Below, piece by piece: positions 20,401-35,400 of a stretch of DNA of 64,000 nucleotides. A program made the position numbers and the translations under genes. The DNA is from Malachius bipustulatus (Eukaryota > Arthropoda > Insecta > Coleoptera > Melyridae), in the NCBI GenBank assembly GCA_910589415.1, contig OU342631.1:18476001-18540000 (forward strand), written 5' to 3'. Numbering within the stretch: the first letter of the stretch is position 1; each line of letters opens with the position of its first letter. Below the pieces are notes generated by a model that saw only the letters and a list, made by a program, of their open reading frames with translations, did no database searches and had not been told where the DNA came from.

Positions 20401-23400
20401 AATTAAAGGCAAATCCTAGCACGAAAAAGCTGTTTTTTTTTTCGTTTTTCCGGAAAATGACGAGAGGAACAGCTCGAAAATCTCATTGAGTGGCTCGAAA
20501 ATAGCTCGAAATTCCTGTGCTGTTTGGGTTTCTCCACAGATTGAATTAAAAAAAGTCAGGTGTAATGTAAGCATTACATTAAAAAAAAGGTATTTTCCGG
20601 AAAACGGTGAAAGCTAGAGAAAGCTCGAAAATACCATTGATGAGCTCGAAAATCCCTGGACATCAATTTTTTTAAATATTTACTTTTTAAAAATGTGTCA
20701 TGCTTAAATTAGGGACCTGTATTTGAATTGGAAAGAAATAATTGAGCCAGCATGTCTTCTATATTGATTTAGCGAACAGAGATTTTGAGTATTTCAGTTT
20801 TGCTAAAGTATATTATAGCGAATAGCGATTACTGGTGACATATCGCAATTTCAACTTGTGCACGTATCCTCTACCGCTTGGAAGTGAGCCAAAGTTCAAC
20901 AACAACACGGTCTTATCTTGTCCGGGAAATTCTACTGGGATATTAATGGTTATCGTGAGTGCAGAAAAGCAGATTGAGAAAATTAAAAGAATAAATCTAA
21001 AAATGATTCCTTCACCTCCTGGTGATCATAATATGCAAGTATAGTTTCTAGGTTTTTTAAAAAATACTGAAATTAATAGGCTATATAATACTTTACCAAT
21101 GTAAGACAATTATTGTTTGGAGGAGAAGTGCTGCAATGGAATTTATTATCTAATATTGGTAATTCCTAACGTTCGTGATTGTTATGACATTTTTTTCCCG
21201 ATTGATTTGAAAACAAATCACAATTTATTATTCTCACTAATAATTTCTAATTGTCAACACTGACATTGAATTCTTCATGTTCAATTATTATTACTAAATT
21301 TTTTCGCGAATAAGCTACAGCATATCTAGGTATTGATAGCCTGGCGGTTACACGCGTGGTTCAGTGATCCCAAGTAATCCCTTGAGTTCGTTTCCCCAAC
21401 ACAAGTCCTAAATAATTCGAGAGCGAAATAATTTATTAAAACGCGTCGCCAAAGAACAAGAAAATAAATCCAAAAATGGGTCAAAGTATGAACTACAAAC
21501 GTTATATTCTGGGATATAATGTTTCATAAACATTTACAGATTATTCTGGGTGCTATCATTATAGATTTTAGGAACAATGATGTTACGAATTGTCATGATA
21601 ATTTATCATAAAATACAATATCTGCAATATTATTTTGTTGTTTTACGCAGCAAAGCTCGGTTGCAGGAAAGTAATAATAATAATTAAGAAACCCGCCAGA
21701 TAATCACTGATTTTAAAATGACTTGTTTTAAATATTAACCTCGTTCCCATATCTTTTAATGGCACAATGTACGGCGTTGGCTCTTATTATTGGCAATATG
21801 CCATTTTTTTTTATTTTTTTAAGTTTTTTTTCAATAAGCCAAGATACAAGCTTCTTTAATACTTTTGCCTAGCCCTGTATATAAATAATAACAGGTTTAA
21901 ATAAAATGGTACCCAATAGTCGTAAAGGGCGTTCTTGTTTTATTCTCCATGATTAGAAATAGATAATAGAAATAGAAATAAAAATTAGATAAATTCCTTT
22001 AGGGTGGCCCATCGAAAATTAAACAGGTTCCATATAACTTTGAAAGTGAAGATGTATTCGAAAAACGCCGAAACATGGCAGGTTTTGCTTGGCAGGGGTT
22101 GCTTATACCTCTTTGCTTATCATCATAGGGGTACATAATATCATTAGAAGGATATTTTAATTATCTTTTGGGCAGCTCCAGTTGGTTCCAGAGGAATCAA
22201 CGTTTGTGTAGATCAGCTGATGAAAACGTAGTGTCCCGATTGCAGATATCTTCATTTGCTGAGTAGCTAAGCGGTTTTTAATGGAGTGTGATTTTGTCGT
22301 TTGTCGGATTTCAGAATGAGTGGCCTGACCTGTGGAGTTTTGTGTTAAACTTGTAAAATCAGAGACATTTACTTTGCTCAACATGGTTTACGGTGATGTT
22401 GCTACGCAGTGTAAGGCATCTCTCTCAAATGACATGAACGTTTAAATGGTGATCGAGAGTTGATTGAAGACGATGAGCGTCCTGGACGTCCCGCCACCTC
22501 GACAGACGCCTTCCATCTCAACTGACGACCCCCACGTCAAAAAAATCAACACCTTATTGCGGGCATATCGACGTTTGACCATCAGGGATCTGGCTGAGGA
22601 GTGTGGGATATCAGTTGGATCTTGTCACGAGATTTTGAACGAAAAAGTGAAGATGCACCGCGATGCTGAGAAATTTGTGCCACGCCTGATGACGGACGAC
22701 TATAAAGTTAATCGTATCCAGGATTGTTAGGATACTGCTTGATCGTCCAGAAGAATATGTGCCAAGGATCATAACATGTGACGAATCATGGTTTTACGAT
22801 ACTGACATTGGAATGAAGATCGAGTCGCTCCAGTGGGTGGGTGATACGTCCTCCAGACCCAAAAAAGCGGGCCAAGTTCAATCTAATGTCAAGGTGATGC
22901 AAACTTTTTATGATAAGGGTGTTGTTCACCACGAGTATACCTACCCCCCGACTCCATAGTGAGCTAGACTTATATTACACCGAAGTTTTGAAACGTTTGA
23001 AGGACGCCATCCGTTGCAGAAGGATATAAATGTGGAGGAGTGGCGACTGGCCAATGCTCCAGCTCATTCAGCCCTCTGAACTCGTGGGTTTTTGGCCAAA
23101 CACTGGATCACTGATCTTCCCCACCACCCCTTTTCACCTGGCTTTGCTCCTTGTAAATTTTTCTTGTAACCCCAACGCAAAAGAGCCTCGAAGGGAAAAA
23201 GATTTGAGACGATTCCCGAGATTAAAACGACGAAGGACGACGAAGGAGGTGAAAGGCAGTATAAAAGAAGCGTACCAGGCGTGTTCAACAAATGGAATAA
23301 TTGTGTAAGTTGAGGAGGAGAATATACTTTGAGATGGACCCACACATGTCACAAAACATCGGAGAAATAAATGTTTAATAAAAAATCGCACTGCACTGCG

Positions 23401-26400
23401 GTTATTTTGTTTGTCATGGTTACTATCACTGAATCGACGCAATGATTGGTAAAAGAAAAAACTAGAGGTGAAATTTTAATAAAACCACTTTGAATATTTC
23501 TTGTTTGTCAAGTGATACCTAGTAACCATGACAACCAAAATAACCGCAGTGAAGTGCGATTTATTATTAAATTGTTATCTTTCCGCACATTTTCATACGA
23601 GATAAAATAATTTAAGAAAACATGTTTTGTCAATTCATGATGATTAGCAAAAGTGTAAAACTAGAAAACTAGAAAACCGCCAGCTACCATTTTTGCGGCG
23701 TTTTTGTATAGGTAAGTAGTTGAGTATAATAATTATTAGACCTCTGTCGTTTCCGATGGATCACCTGTACTTATATCGTTAAATGCCAATTAAAAAAAAA
23801 AACTAAGAGCAAAAGAACTACCTTATATTATTTTAATTAGAACCATTATTGTGTATATAATATTCTATATTATTTTTAGCAATAATTGCAAAGAACTGCA
23901 AAATTAAATGACGTAATATGACAGTTATAAATAACTTCAAACGAAGGACAGTTGGAAAATAATCAAATTCTGCATGCATTTCTAGCATTTCGAGAAGTAG
24001 ATTTGCACAGGGAGAACAACAGAATGCTTCCTTTGTTCAGTTTGCACCTACATGAATCCTAGTTCATGTTTCACTATTAATTTCAAAAATTCAAGAATTT
24101 GCAAATTTTTATTATAAATAAAATCCAGGCACTTTATTACTTATTGTTTGCGAAATAGTCCAGTAGCTAATGAGAGCTTATCGCATCACGTAATCATATA
24201 CATTAGTGATTCTGCAAAATTGTTGTTAGTACATTAATAGGAATTTAATTAAGTATTTATTATTTACTGTTAAATAATGACGACCGCAAATTATAAACTA
24301 CATCCTATATAAATGATATTATATAATAATTTAAATAGTTGCATTCATCAGGCAGTATTTTATAGCTATGTCACTTGGACAAAAATACAAAGTTTACTAT
24401 TTTTTTTTTTTTTGTATATACATACAGTTGATTATGTTTAGGTATAATATTTATGTATAATATACCTAAGGTATATAAAAACAAAAATGTATTCGAATGA
24501 CTCAAAATATTATCGTTCTAAATCTATAGACTTTGGACTTACCTATATGACAATTATAATCAAAACTCGAAATTTAATAAGACCTGTGAAATTAAGCATA
24601 TAACACAAAACTGGTATGAATGTACAGTCGTGTTTAAATAAAACTGGGACAGGTTCCTAGGTTCCTAGAAATCTCGATTTTTCAGTTTTTCCAGGATATT
24701 TCAGGAACGGTCACAGATCTTGCATGTTTTGACGGATTCGAGATGGCCACAAAATTGCGCATCTTTTCTATAATTTAACCGAACTCGTATCTTCAATGAT
24801 TTAAAGATATCCCTGTAGTGGCCCTTTAAATAGTTCTAACCCTGCATAGTAAAATTGCGAGGTAAATTAATTTTGTCATGGTCGATTTTTTTGTAAATTT
24901 GTCGTGAAAACAAAAAATTTGTCGAGCTTCCCTTTTTTTACTAAAAAATTACCACTGGTAAATGTTAACTAGATGGTTATACGTAGCATTACATTTACGT
25001 AGAAAATGTTGTTTGATATCAAATATTTTTTATAGATAAGTGTTAATGATAACTTTATGTAGGTAAATTTAAACATATTAAGAAAAAATAACTAGATCAT
25101 TAGGTGCAAAACTGAAGGTACAAAATTAGTTGTCCTATATGTACAAAACACTATAACCGAAAAAAAATGTTTTTTGTAGATGTTATTTTAGAAGCATAAA
25201 ACAAACATAAACGGAGGTTATCTGTTAATTCAAAAGTTAATCAAAGGAATAGAGTGAACTGAACATTAATATCAAGAAAATTTATTTTTTGGTGCGAAGT
25301 ATGAAAACGTAAACACGAAAAACGGGATGTTTTTTGGTGTAAAATTTTGTGATAATTGGATGCAAGAGAGACTGCCTCAGAGTTGGTAACTAAAAAAAAA
25401 TTATAAATGTTGTTTCAGTGCAAAATTTGAGTCAAAATCATCGGCCTCCCATATCACACCGACGTCTAAAAACCGAATCAAAAGATACAGTTCCTGGAGA
25501 ATTAAAACTTTGACACTAAATAAATTCATCAAGTAAAGCTATTAAGAGAAAATTGGATTTTGAAAACTGATCAAAAACCTAATAATTCAGTGAAGAAAGA
25601 TGCCCAAAAAAATAGTCACAAAAATCCTGGGGATAAAAGCTTTTTTGGTAGGCGGCGTGAAAAAAATGGGTGATCAAATACCAAATTGGGTGACGAATAC
25701 GAAAACTGAACGTTATTTGGCACGGAATTTTATGATGGCATCAAAAACTAGAGGATTTAGATGCGAAAATGGGTTCATCTGCAAACAAAATATTGCATTC
25801 AGTTTGTTAATTTAATTATATCTTTAATTAATTTATCAGCAGCTTCAGAAATTGAACCAAAAATAAAGACGTTTACAGTGTTGCCAGAATTAGATATTAT
25901 TCAATATTCAGCATTATTTTTTTTTAGGTGGTTTTTTTGTTTATTATTCTCGAAAGTATAGAAGTAGCCATTTTTATTAACTTCTTGTATGAAATTTAAA
26001 AAATACTAATTTAGTACGCGAAGTTAGCCTCATGATATTGAAATATTAATTTTTTTTATATAGATCTGACAAACACTAATAATAATGAATAATGAATAAT
26101 AATAATTCAGTACCTCAGAGCTAAACTGTATTAACTACCAATCTTTAATTAATTTTTGACCAGAAATATTGCGCTCATAATTTAGTTTAGCTCGGAGTCG
26201 ACTAGGAACTTAATACAGTTTTACTTTGCATAATTCCGAAACAGTATTACCCAGGAGTTAATACTGATAACCATTCAACAGAGCAGTACTGAATTGATAT
26301 TAAAATGAATAAAGCCTATTTTCGAAAAAAATGGAGTTAATACAGTTTAGCTCTGAGGTACTGAATTATAAATGATTACATACTATTTCTGTGTTGCCAA

Positions 26401-29400
26401 ACTAAAAATTTAGCGAAGAATACAAAAGTGAACAATTTTCTTGTGCGCAGACTCGCTTATTTGCTATAAGCTCACTTAAAAATTTGTTCTTTTTTATCTA
26501 AGACTAATAAATGTTATGCTTACTACTTTTTTCCAAAACTGTATTCAAAGGTTTTCCTGGCCGAATCTATTTAGTCATTACCATGAAAAAAAGTCTAAAG
26601 TTCCTGAAACCACTAACAGAGTTCACCGAACGCGTATCTGTATATACGAGTAGTTGAAATTAAGATTAGCGCCTTATTAAGGTGAACGAAAGTTTTGTGC
26701 TTCATTTACAAGTGAAATTACTTACCTTTCTAATCTATCTCCTAGAATTTTACTCTTATCACTGGTGATAGGACTGTAGAGATCATGAACTTCTAAAGTC
26801 GTGCTGTATCCCTTCCGAAACATGCCGATCGTGTACCTGCAGGAATGAAATAAAACATGAATTAATAAAAATTTTACCACCCATCAAAAATTTCTTTTCA
26901 TAAAATAAGTATAAACGATTTGGAACGAATTGACTTCCAGATGTGATTTTTTCGAATTCAAAAGGATCGGATCCATTTCTATTTCTTTTTAACTAGAAAA
27001 GAACATGTTGGGAATGTTCATTGGTCACCTTATGTTCACGTCTATAACGTTTTTCTTTACATTTCATCACGTGCTGGTGCTGGTGCTGGTGGTGCATTGA
27101 CACTTTTGTGAATGCCTGGGTGTATATATTTTTCAGGATTATCTGAGAAGATTTATTTATGTCTCTTCGGGGAAGAAGTTTAAAATCTTGCACATGTGGC
27201 CAATAACAAATAAATAAGCGTTACAGGCAAAGGTAAATATTCAACACCTATTCGTTACTCGTGCTTACGTATAGGTATATGTATAAGAGAGATGTAAAGG
27301 AAAAAGTCATTGAACGTTATGATAAAATTTATTTTGATTAACGAAATGTTGGTTTAATCAAGGAATCATCATACATATTTATGCTCGGTTAGCTTGTAAT
27401 CGGTAATGGTCTGGTACTATTTAATATACGAATCCCAATTACGCTTTGATTAGAAGTTACACTAATAGACAATTTCTAATAGAGTTTTGTTCACTTTCGC
27501 AGCAATAATAAACTACAATAACAATATGGTATTCAGTTTTTTTGTAATAATTAGCTCTATCAATGGTTTCACTTTTGCTAGCGATGTTAACCATTCATCA
27601 TCACAATAACAGTCTCTTTTTTTATAATTTTAGAGCCATTACTCCTGAATATTATCTACTAATCAGCTATAATCAACTTACCAATACCAATCAAATCACT
27701 GACGTTATCATCGAGGGTCGTTTAGGCTGAGTCATTCCATTATTTATATCTATCTTTAATAAATAAATTTGTTAAATTGATGAGTTGTTTTTTTAAACTA
27801 ATTGCGACTTTTGCATGATTGCTGAACATAATTTTTAACATTATAAGTAAAAGTTAGTCTTAGTTACAATACAGTGACTGAATATATCTATCTTAGTGTG
27901 GACAATAGAGCCCCACGCGCTATTTTGTATCTCGGCCTATAATAGCATAACATCCTCGATAACATCAGTATCATGGGTTAATGGTGATGAAGACAAAAAA
28001 TGTCTGTAGGTATTCTGTATGTGTGATTACGGGGCTAATATACTCGTAAGTCCATATACATGGTGGTCAAGTAAAAAAAACATCAATTTAATGTGTCAAA
28101 TTTGTGTAATTTAACGACATATTTATATTTATGCCTTCATCTTCTATTGTCCCCGCTTTTTTAATCCAGCTACTGTAATAATAAAACTCTCATTACCATG
28201 AAGATGCCGTTCAATCGGGCATCACGTAGGGCTGTTTTGCCTACGTGATTTTTGCCTTTAACCGATGCCTCGAAATCATTAGCATGAGATTATTATTTAA
28301 AGTCCAAAAATCTACCAAGTATAGTAAAGAAAAGCTAAATTTGCCGAAATGAATTTTTATATGGATTTTATGCTCGAATATGCCTTGGGCCATGGCAATT
28401 GCGGAACTGAAATCGATCTCATCCTGCGACTTTCCGTTCTTGAGATATAATCGTTCCAATTTTGAAAAATCACTTTTGCCGGGCTGTTTTGACGTGGTCC
28501 TTGCAGATTTACTCCGAAATTTTCGTCTACAACTGCGCTAGACATCATTTTTTGCGATTACATGTGCGCAAACGTGCTTCCAAGCGATGTCATTTCAGAT
28601 GAAGTCAGCTGTGAAATACTACACACATCAGTTATTTTTGTCTGTGTTTTCTTAAAAATCTATGCCTATAGAGAGGATTGTGAGCATGTCAAAACTGTGA
28701 TCCGTTCTGCTGCACGAGCTATCACCGTGGAGGTTAAGAATTAAAATAATTGGGGTGTATTATTTGATAAAAAAAAACGTCCAAAGGGTTTTTACCTGCT
28801 TTAAATTTGATATGATATAGTTTGTTTGTTTAGTTCCGTTTTATTTTATACCCTGGTTTCGAATTTGGCCACGATAAACTAACACATGACAGTTCTATTA
28901 GGTATATGCATTTTGTTGATCCAGAACAACTGCAGCAGCGCCTCCAGAACAAAGGCAGTGGGTGATACTGAAAGGTACATTTGATGAAAATGGCGGGAGT
29001 TTTAAAACAACATTGAAAACAAAACTTGTAAACTTAACGAGATGGATACCATTAGGATTACGAATTAGTGTAACAATAAATAACAGAGTTGCAATATGTT
29101 TAACAATAAGTGACACTCATTACCTCATGAGGGCATTGTAAAATTATCCGTTAACGGTACCTGCATTACCGACACTGGGCTAGTAAGCGTTCGTTATGTT
29201 CGTTGATTTAAGGGAGAGTGTATTGTTAGTTGAGCGTATATTTGCCGGTAGTCTTTTTTTCAAGAGCCACTCTATTTCATTATGATACAAAAAATTGCAA
29301 TTTTAGATTTTTACTTAGTCGCACACAACTGTCACTATGGGCTGACAACTTTTAAGCGACTGATTTTGAGTGGAAACAGCTTGTTCAGTGGTGATGGAGG

Positions 29401-32400
29401 CGGAATTGGATTTTTTGTTATTTTATTAGTTCTTTGTTTCCGAATTTCAAAACCTACTTTGAAGGGAATTAATTCTTAAGTGGCTGATAGATTATTATTA
29501 TTTTCATTACTCCCAGGGTAAATTTGGATAATTAACTCACCTAAAAACAATACATGACGGTAATAAACGAAATGGTAGATTTAAAAATCCTATTGACGGA
29601 GTAGGTATAATAAGTTTTTACTTTAAAAAGTGTAAGAACTCTATTTTACTTCATAATAAAAAAAAATGTAGCGTTACAACGACTCAAAAATTATAGATCA
29701 CCCTGTATACTTATAATTAGCTATTATTGCGGTCGAGATGGTTTTAATGTTAGTGAAACTAATAACAGGGCCAGGAGCATCCGTGTTTTGTTCCTATTGA
29801 TCTGAAATATTCCGGGACAGGATTAAGTGGAATGAATTAAGAATTACAATGAAATGTATTCGCTTACAATATTTCCCAATGACTAATGCAAATAATAGCT
29901 GGAAGCTCGGAAGCTGACGGTTGAAACGAAACAAACCATCTGCCGGCTTCTGTTTCTCTGCCTCACCCAATGCAATAATAGGAGAGTTCAAATAACCGTG
30001 CAACTCAAGAGGAACTTAACGATGCAGTTGTAAAATATCGGAAACTGGGTTAAAAGCCAATCAAAATACGATCTTAAATAATTACATATTTTTTTTTCAA
30101 TATAATAGAGTAGCTGAGTTCAAGTGGCGTAAAAAAGGATGAGCCTGATCTTTTTACCTGATCAAGTGCACAACATAAGCATATAATAATTTTTTTATCA
30201 TAAAAAAACGATTATATTATGTAGGTATAAAGTCTAGAGATTGTTTTAAAAAAAATGTAAATTCCAAACAGGGGCAGATGCCATCTGGTTCCCAATCTTG
30301 TATTATGTTGTGTTAACATTAACGATTCAATCTCGAGCGTGACAAATCACTTTTCCTACAGTTCCTGCTACAGCATAGTCAAACTCAGAACTAAAATAAA
30401 CATCGAGTATTAAATAACTGACTTCTGTTTTCACTGGTAACCTAATAAGGGTGAAGAGGTCGTTTATCGTCTATGGTTTGTCGTTTGTCAACTTGACTAG
30501 ATTGCCCCTTAACATGTGTAGGGTAAGGTAAATAATTCATTACTGCCACTTGACATACTAATGATTTTCTCAATGGCTCTAGACGTGACGAATGACGTTA
30601 TTTATAGTGATTTTGTGTAACAGGATTGATGGGATATGTTTTTTTTAATCTTATCTTGAAATCATTATTTCGTAATTTAATGCAGGGGCACGTAAGGTTT
30701 GTGTGTGAGGGGGCTGGGCGGATAACAAACTAATTTGAAAGGAGACCTATTATTGTGACAAATCTCGAGGAATTTAAAGTGGTGATAAGGATTAAGTAAC
30801 AGAATGTTAGCTTCACTGGGGGGAAATATAAACAAACTTAATTGAAAATAATAAATTAAAGTTTAAAAAAAATTTAGTTTACTTTAGGTAGGAAGTCATG
30901 AAATTTGATATTGTTTCTAAATGACGTAATAATTAGTTTTAATGAACCTGGATAGGTATGTTTTCTTCCCGGATATAGATATTGGTTTGCTCCAAAATTT
31001 TAATTTAGTGTTAAATTATCCATAAAATAGTTTCGCAAAACTGCCAGTCCAAGTCATGAGAAAGTTTTTTAATCGGGTGAAGTTAGCAACGAAAAGTTAG
31101 CAACGGGAGTGGCTAAACATCCGGCTCCAGTACGATGATAATTTAATTACATAGTCTGCTATTATTTCTTGAACGGCAATGAAATGCCACTTGATGAAGT
31201 AATGTGAGGGTTTGCATGTAAAAATAAAAAATCCTAGCAACCTATATTGGGCAGTTCTTGTAGTTTCAAGATCATTTTTACAGCTGGAAATCTGAACTTC
31301 CAAAATTCATGGCGGCCGTTCTGGGCCCGGACAAGACGAGTTTTTACAACGTCGCGACAGGGTCAATCTTTCTCATTCGTGTGGAAAAATAAAAACCCCA
31401 GCAACGCATCAAGGGCAGTTTTTATAGGTGAAAATCGAAAATTATAACATCTGAATATTCTGATTAGAAAATTCAAAAAATTATGGAGACCGTTTTGAGC
31501 CCGGACAAGACGAGTTTTCACAACGGCGGGACATGACCTTTATTCTTTGTTTTGAAAAATAAAAACCCCCAGCAACGCATCAAGGGCAATTTTTATAGCC
31601 GAAAATCGAAAATTACAACACCTCAACATGCGGATTCGGAATTTCAAAAAATCATGGTGGCCGTTCTGGGCCCGGACAAGACGAGTTTTCACAACACAAC
31701 GGCGTGAAAGGGTAAATCTTTTCCAGTCGCTTCAAAAAATTAAAAACCCCAGCAACGCATCAAGGGCAGTTTTATACCCGAAAATCGAAAATTGCAACAG
31801 CTGGATAATCGGATTTGGAAAAAAAATCATGGCGGCCTTTCTGGACCCGGACAAAGACAATTTTTTACAATAGCGTGAAATAGTAGATCTTTTTCCGTCG
31901 TGTCGAAAAATAAGAAACCACATCAAGGGTAGTTTTTATAGCTGAAAATCAGGATATTCAGATGTTGTAACTTTCCATTTTCGCCGGCTATAAAAACTGT
32001 CCTTGATGTGTCGCTGGGGTTTTTATTTTTCGACACCAATGAGAAAGATCAACACTTCCACGCTGTTATAAAAACTCATTTTGTTCGGGCCCAGAACAGC
32101 CGCCACGATTTTTTGAATTTCGTAATGGGAATATTCAGATGTTGTAATTATCGATTTTCGCCTATAATAACTGCCCTTGATGCGATGATGGGGTTTTTAT
32201 TTTTCCACGCCAAGGAGAAAGATCAACCCTATCATGCCCTTGTGAAAACTCGCCTTATCCGGGCCCAGAACGGCCACCACGATTTTTTGAAATTCCGAAT
32301 TCGCGTGTTGTAATTTTCGATTTTGGGATATAAAAACTGCCTTTCGTGCGTCGTTTGTTTTTATTTTTCCAAACGAAGGAGAAAGGTCAACCCTGTTCCG

Positions 32401-35400
32401 CCATTGTGAAAACTTGTCTTGTCCGGACTCAAAACGGCCTCCATAATTTTTTGAATTTTCTAATCAGAATATTCAGATGTTGTAATTTTCGATTTTCATC
32501 TATAAATACTGCCCTTGATGCGTTGCTGGGATTTTTACTTTTCCACACAAAGGAGAAAGATCAACCCTGTCGCGACGTTGTAAAAACTCGTCTTGTCCGG
32601 GCCCAGAACGGCCGCCATGAATTTTGGAAGTTCAGATTTCCACTCGGATTTCCAGCTGTAAAAATGATCTTGAAACTACAAGAACTGCCCATTATAGGTT
32701 GCTAGGATTTTTTATTTTTACATGCAAATATCCTCACATTACTTCATCAAGTGGCATTTCATTGCCGTTCAAGAACTAATAGCAGACTATCGCCCGTATT
32801 CACAAACGATAATTTCCTAAATAATTACGTAATCAATTATACCCATATCACTCTAACGCATAAAAACTGCATATCTCCATCTCATTTATTTAATTATTTT
32901 CGAGATATTACAGGACAGAAACGCTTTGTGAATACGGGCCTAAGTAATTAAATTATCATCGTACTAGAGCCGGATATTTAGCCACTCCCGTTGCTAACTT
33001 CACCCGAGTAGGTTTTTTATCTGTTTTATTAGATATTTGTTTAAAAAATTTTACTCCAGATGTAATTTTGATGAAAATGAAAACCAAGAATTCTTCATGA
33101 TGAGGAATTTATCATTCTAATTAATTGAAACAGTCGAAAGCATTATTTCTGTCTGAAAAATTCTATTGTTGCAGAACAATTTTTATGTGGACCCATTTTT
33201 TTACAATAAAATTGAAATCTCACTTTTTAGTCATTGTAAAAGTGGTGGGATTTATTTTTCTTCATTTTTTTTTTTGCTGACGAAATGGCTTCGATATGTG
33301 CAATCGCTATTGTAGGTACTTGGTGCTATACTATAAACTTGTAACTTTGAAAACGCAACTCTTCTTGGGTTCTGGAGGTTTTGACTTCAAGTATATTTTT
33401 TTCTCTGTGTTAAATGACCAACTATACAGGGTGTATATTATTGTTAAGTTATAGTATAACATTGCGAAAAAATGTTGACAGATTCTTTGGTCAAAAATAA
33501 ACAAAAAATTTCCAATTAACGTGTTTCCGAAAATGCACCGTTTTTGAGATCCCTACTGGGTGTCAAAAAAAGATTATGTTTACAGTTTTTCGAAGATATC
33601 TGGGAAACCGTTTGAGATACGAAACTCAGATTTTGCACTGATCTTCATTGATATTAGCAGCTTTTTTAATACTAGCTATTTTTTTCATGTTTCAATGGCG
33701 GTGATATCAGGGTTGCGTGGGATTTTTGTCAGTCCTAAGATAACAATCCCAAGATAGCCGCAAATGGCACATGAAAAAAACTGAATTGACGTGTAAAAGT
33801 TGAGTGCTACTGTATCTCAAACGGTTACCAAGATATCTTCAAAAAACTAGAAAAAAAATTTTTTTGACCCCGTATCTCAACAACGGCGCATTTCCGGATC
33901 CAAGTTAATAGAAAATTTTTTCTTTGTTTTTGACCAAAGAATCTGTTTTTCGCAATATTAAAGTTATAGTATTTTTTATTGAATCCAATTTATCAAACCC
34001 TTTCTTTTCACTTTTCTTTATTTTCTTTCTGACTACGATTTCCATAACATTTGAAAAATTGCGCAAATTTTGTTTCTTTATGGATGTCCCAAAAAATTTC
34101 CCGCAGTCATTCTGGCGTAAAATTTTTTCATTTGACTCTGACATAGGTAGTTGTGAGATTTAGCAACAAATTTTCAGCATTTCTTATGTGAACTGCCCCC
34201 ACCAGGTCAACAAAAAAAACACCAGTTTTTAAGGTACCTATTTTTTTTGATAATACACATCAAGAATCACTTTATAAATCTATGCAGAAAAACATCACTT
34301 TTTTTTTTCAATTTGGCCCCAATATTAAAATAAAAAAATTATACGACGCGAAATTATCACCCTTTTCTTTGACTCCGACAAGCGTTTTTCGCAACAAGCA
34401 CTGCAATTATTAGAAAATGTTTAAGGTTTTAAAAAAAGCTCCAATATTTTTGTTTGATGACATTATTCTAACCCCATATTTTGAAACTACTCATCGACTC
34501 TGAGACGGTAAAACATTAAAGTTTTATCTAAACAGACCCCAAAAATTTTGGTAACTAAATTTACAAGCATTTTTCAAAACTTTTGTCTTCAAAGTTTCAA
34601 AACTGCTGAAATTTTCAGCATGCTTCTCTTGAACCGATTCCTAACATTTTTTAGTTCTGAAAAAAATTAAGTATTCCAATTTTGACCCAATTTTTTGAAA
34701 ACAGAATAAAACTTGAAATAAGTAAAAATTCTAAGAATGTTCGCTTTCGAGTTCTTTTTGGATTGTCAAGACGACCCCAACAATTTCGCAGCTTATACCT
34801 ACTTCGAATCATAATCAAGATCGCCTCTTTTTGAATTTCTCTTGAAAGATTATAACTTGAAAGTGTTGACATCAATTTTGTCGGATCAGAAATTTTCACT
34901 CAGAAAAGAACCGAAAGAAACATTGCAGAGGAAAATATCGTTTTCTTTGAATGTTTATTTATTGACCCTCATGCTTTATACTTCTCCCAATTTATTTTTC
35001 CAAGACAAATTGTTACTTGCTCCAATAATAAGCAGCCACTTTATACTTTTCCCTTCTATAAACCAATTTTTGGGTATTTTTGTAAATATACCTAAATACC
35101 TACCTTTAATTCTAATTTTCTGAGACTTTTCCTTTATAGACCAATTTCTGGATATTTTTTGGGTATTCAAACGTCAATAATTTATTCACACTCTCGTGAA
35201 TACTATTTCAGGATATATGTATTTCTGAAGAAGTAATTCTTTAACCTAACTTAATAATTTTTTTAGATTTTTTTACTATGTCCTATACTCTACTTTTTAA
35301 CTATATCTTTTACGTACGATAGATTAATAACAATAGACATATACCGTGTAACAAGTTTCAAAGCACAACATAGGCGAATAGCATGATGGGAAATAACATA

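Larger units (their letters stand above)
16117..26725 (-). other. Gene B intron 2 (about 10.6 kb), swollen by mobile elements
   Basis: The equivalent gene A intron is 64 bp (2384-2447). From low to high coordinate it contains a jockey-like RT fossil, a fold-back element with internal minisatellite, a SINE-like patch, a mariner fossil, and MITEs at 23374-23571 and 26104-26367. The remaining stretches (17761-18203, 20719-21336, 21406-22000, 23572-26103) are AT-rich and show nothing I can name. Confidence 0.85.

Noticed and set aside
20835..21044. 69-codon open frame with [20 protein letters not shown]
   Set aside because: Slightly more protein-like than its surroundings, but I find no family, no clear splice sites and no neighbour to pair with. 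Left as unexplained intron sequence.
21337..21405. Functional tRNA gene
   Set aside because: Box-like words are present, but no acceptor stem or anticodon arm could be folded by eye. A SINE relic is the better reading.
28241..28548. Overlapping minus-strand open frames in gene B intron 1
   Set aside because: No recognisable motif, and two overlapping frames of equal quality argue against coding. A small hairpin lies at one end.
31247..32705. Several open frames of 60-119 codons with similar sequence
   Set aside because: They follow the mirrored units of a fold-back element. The periodicity and symmetry explain them without any gene.
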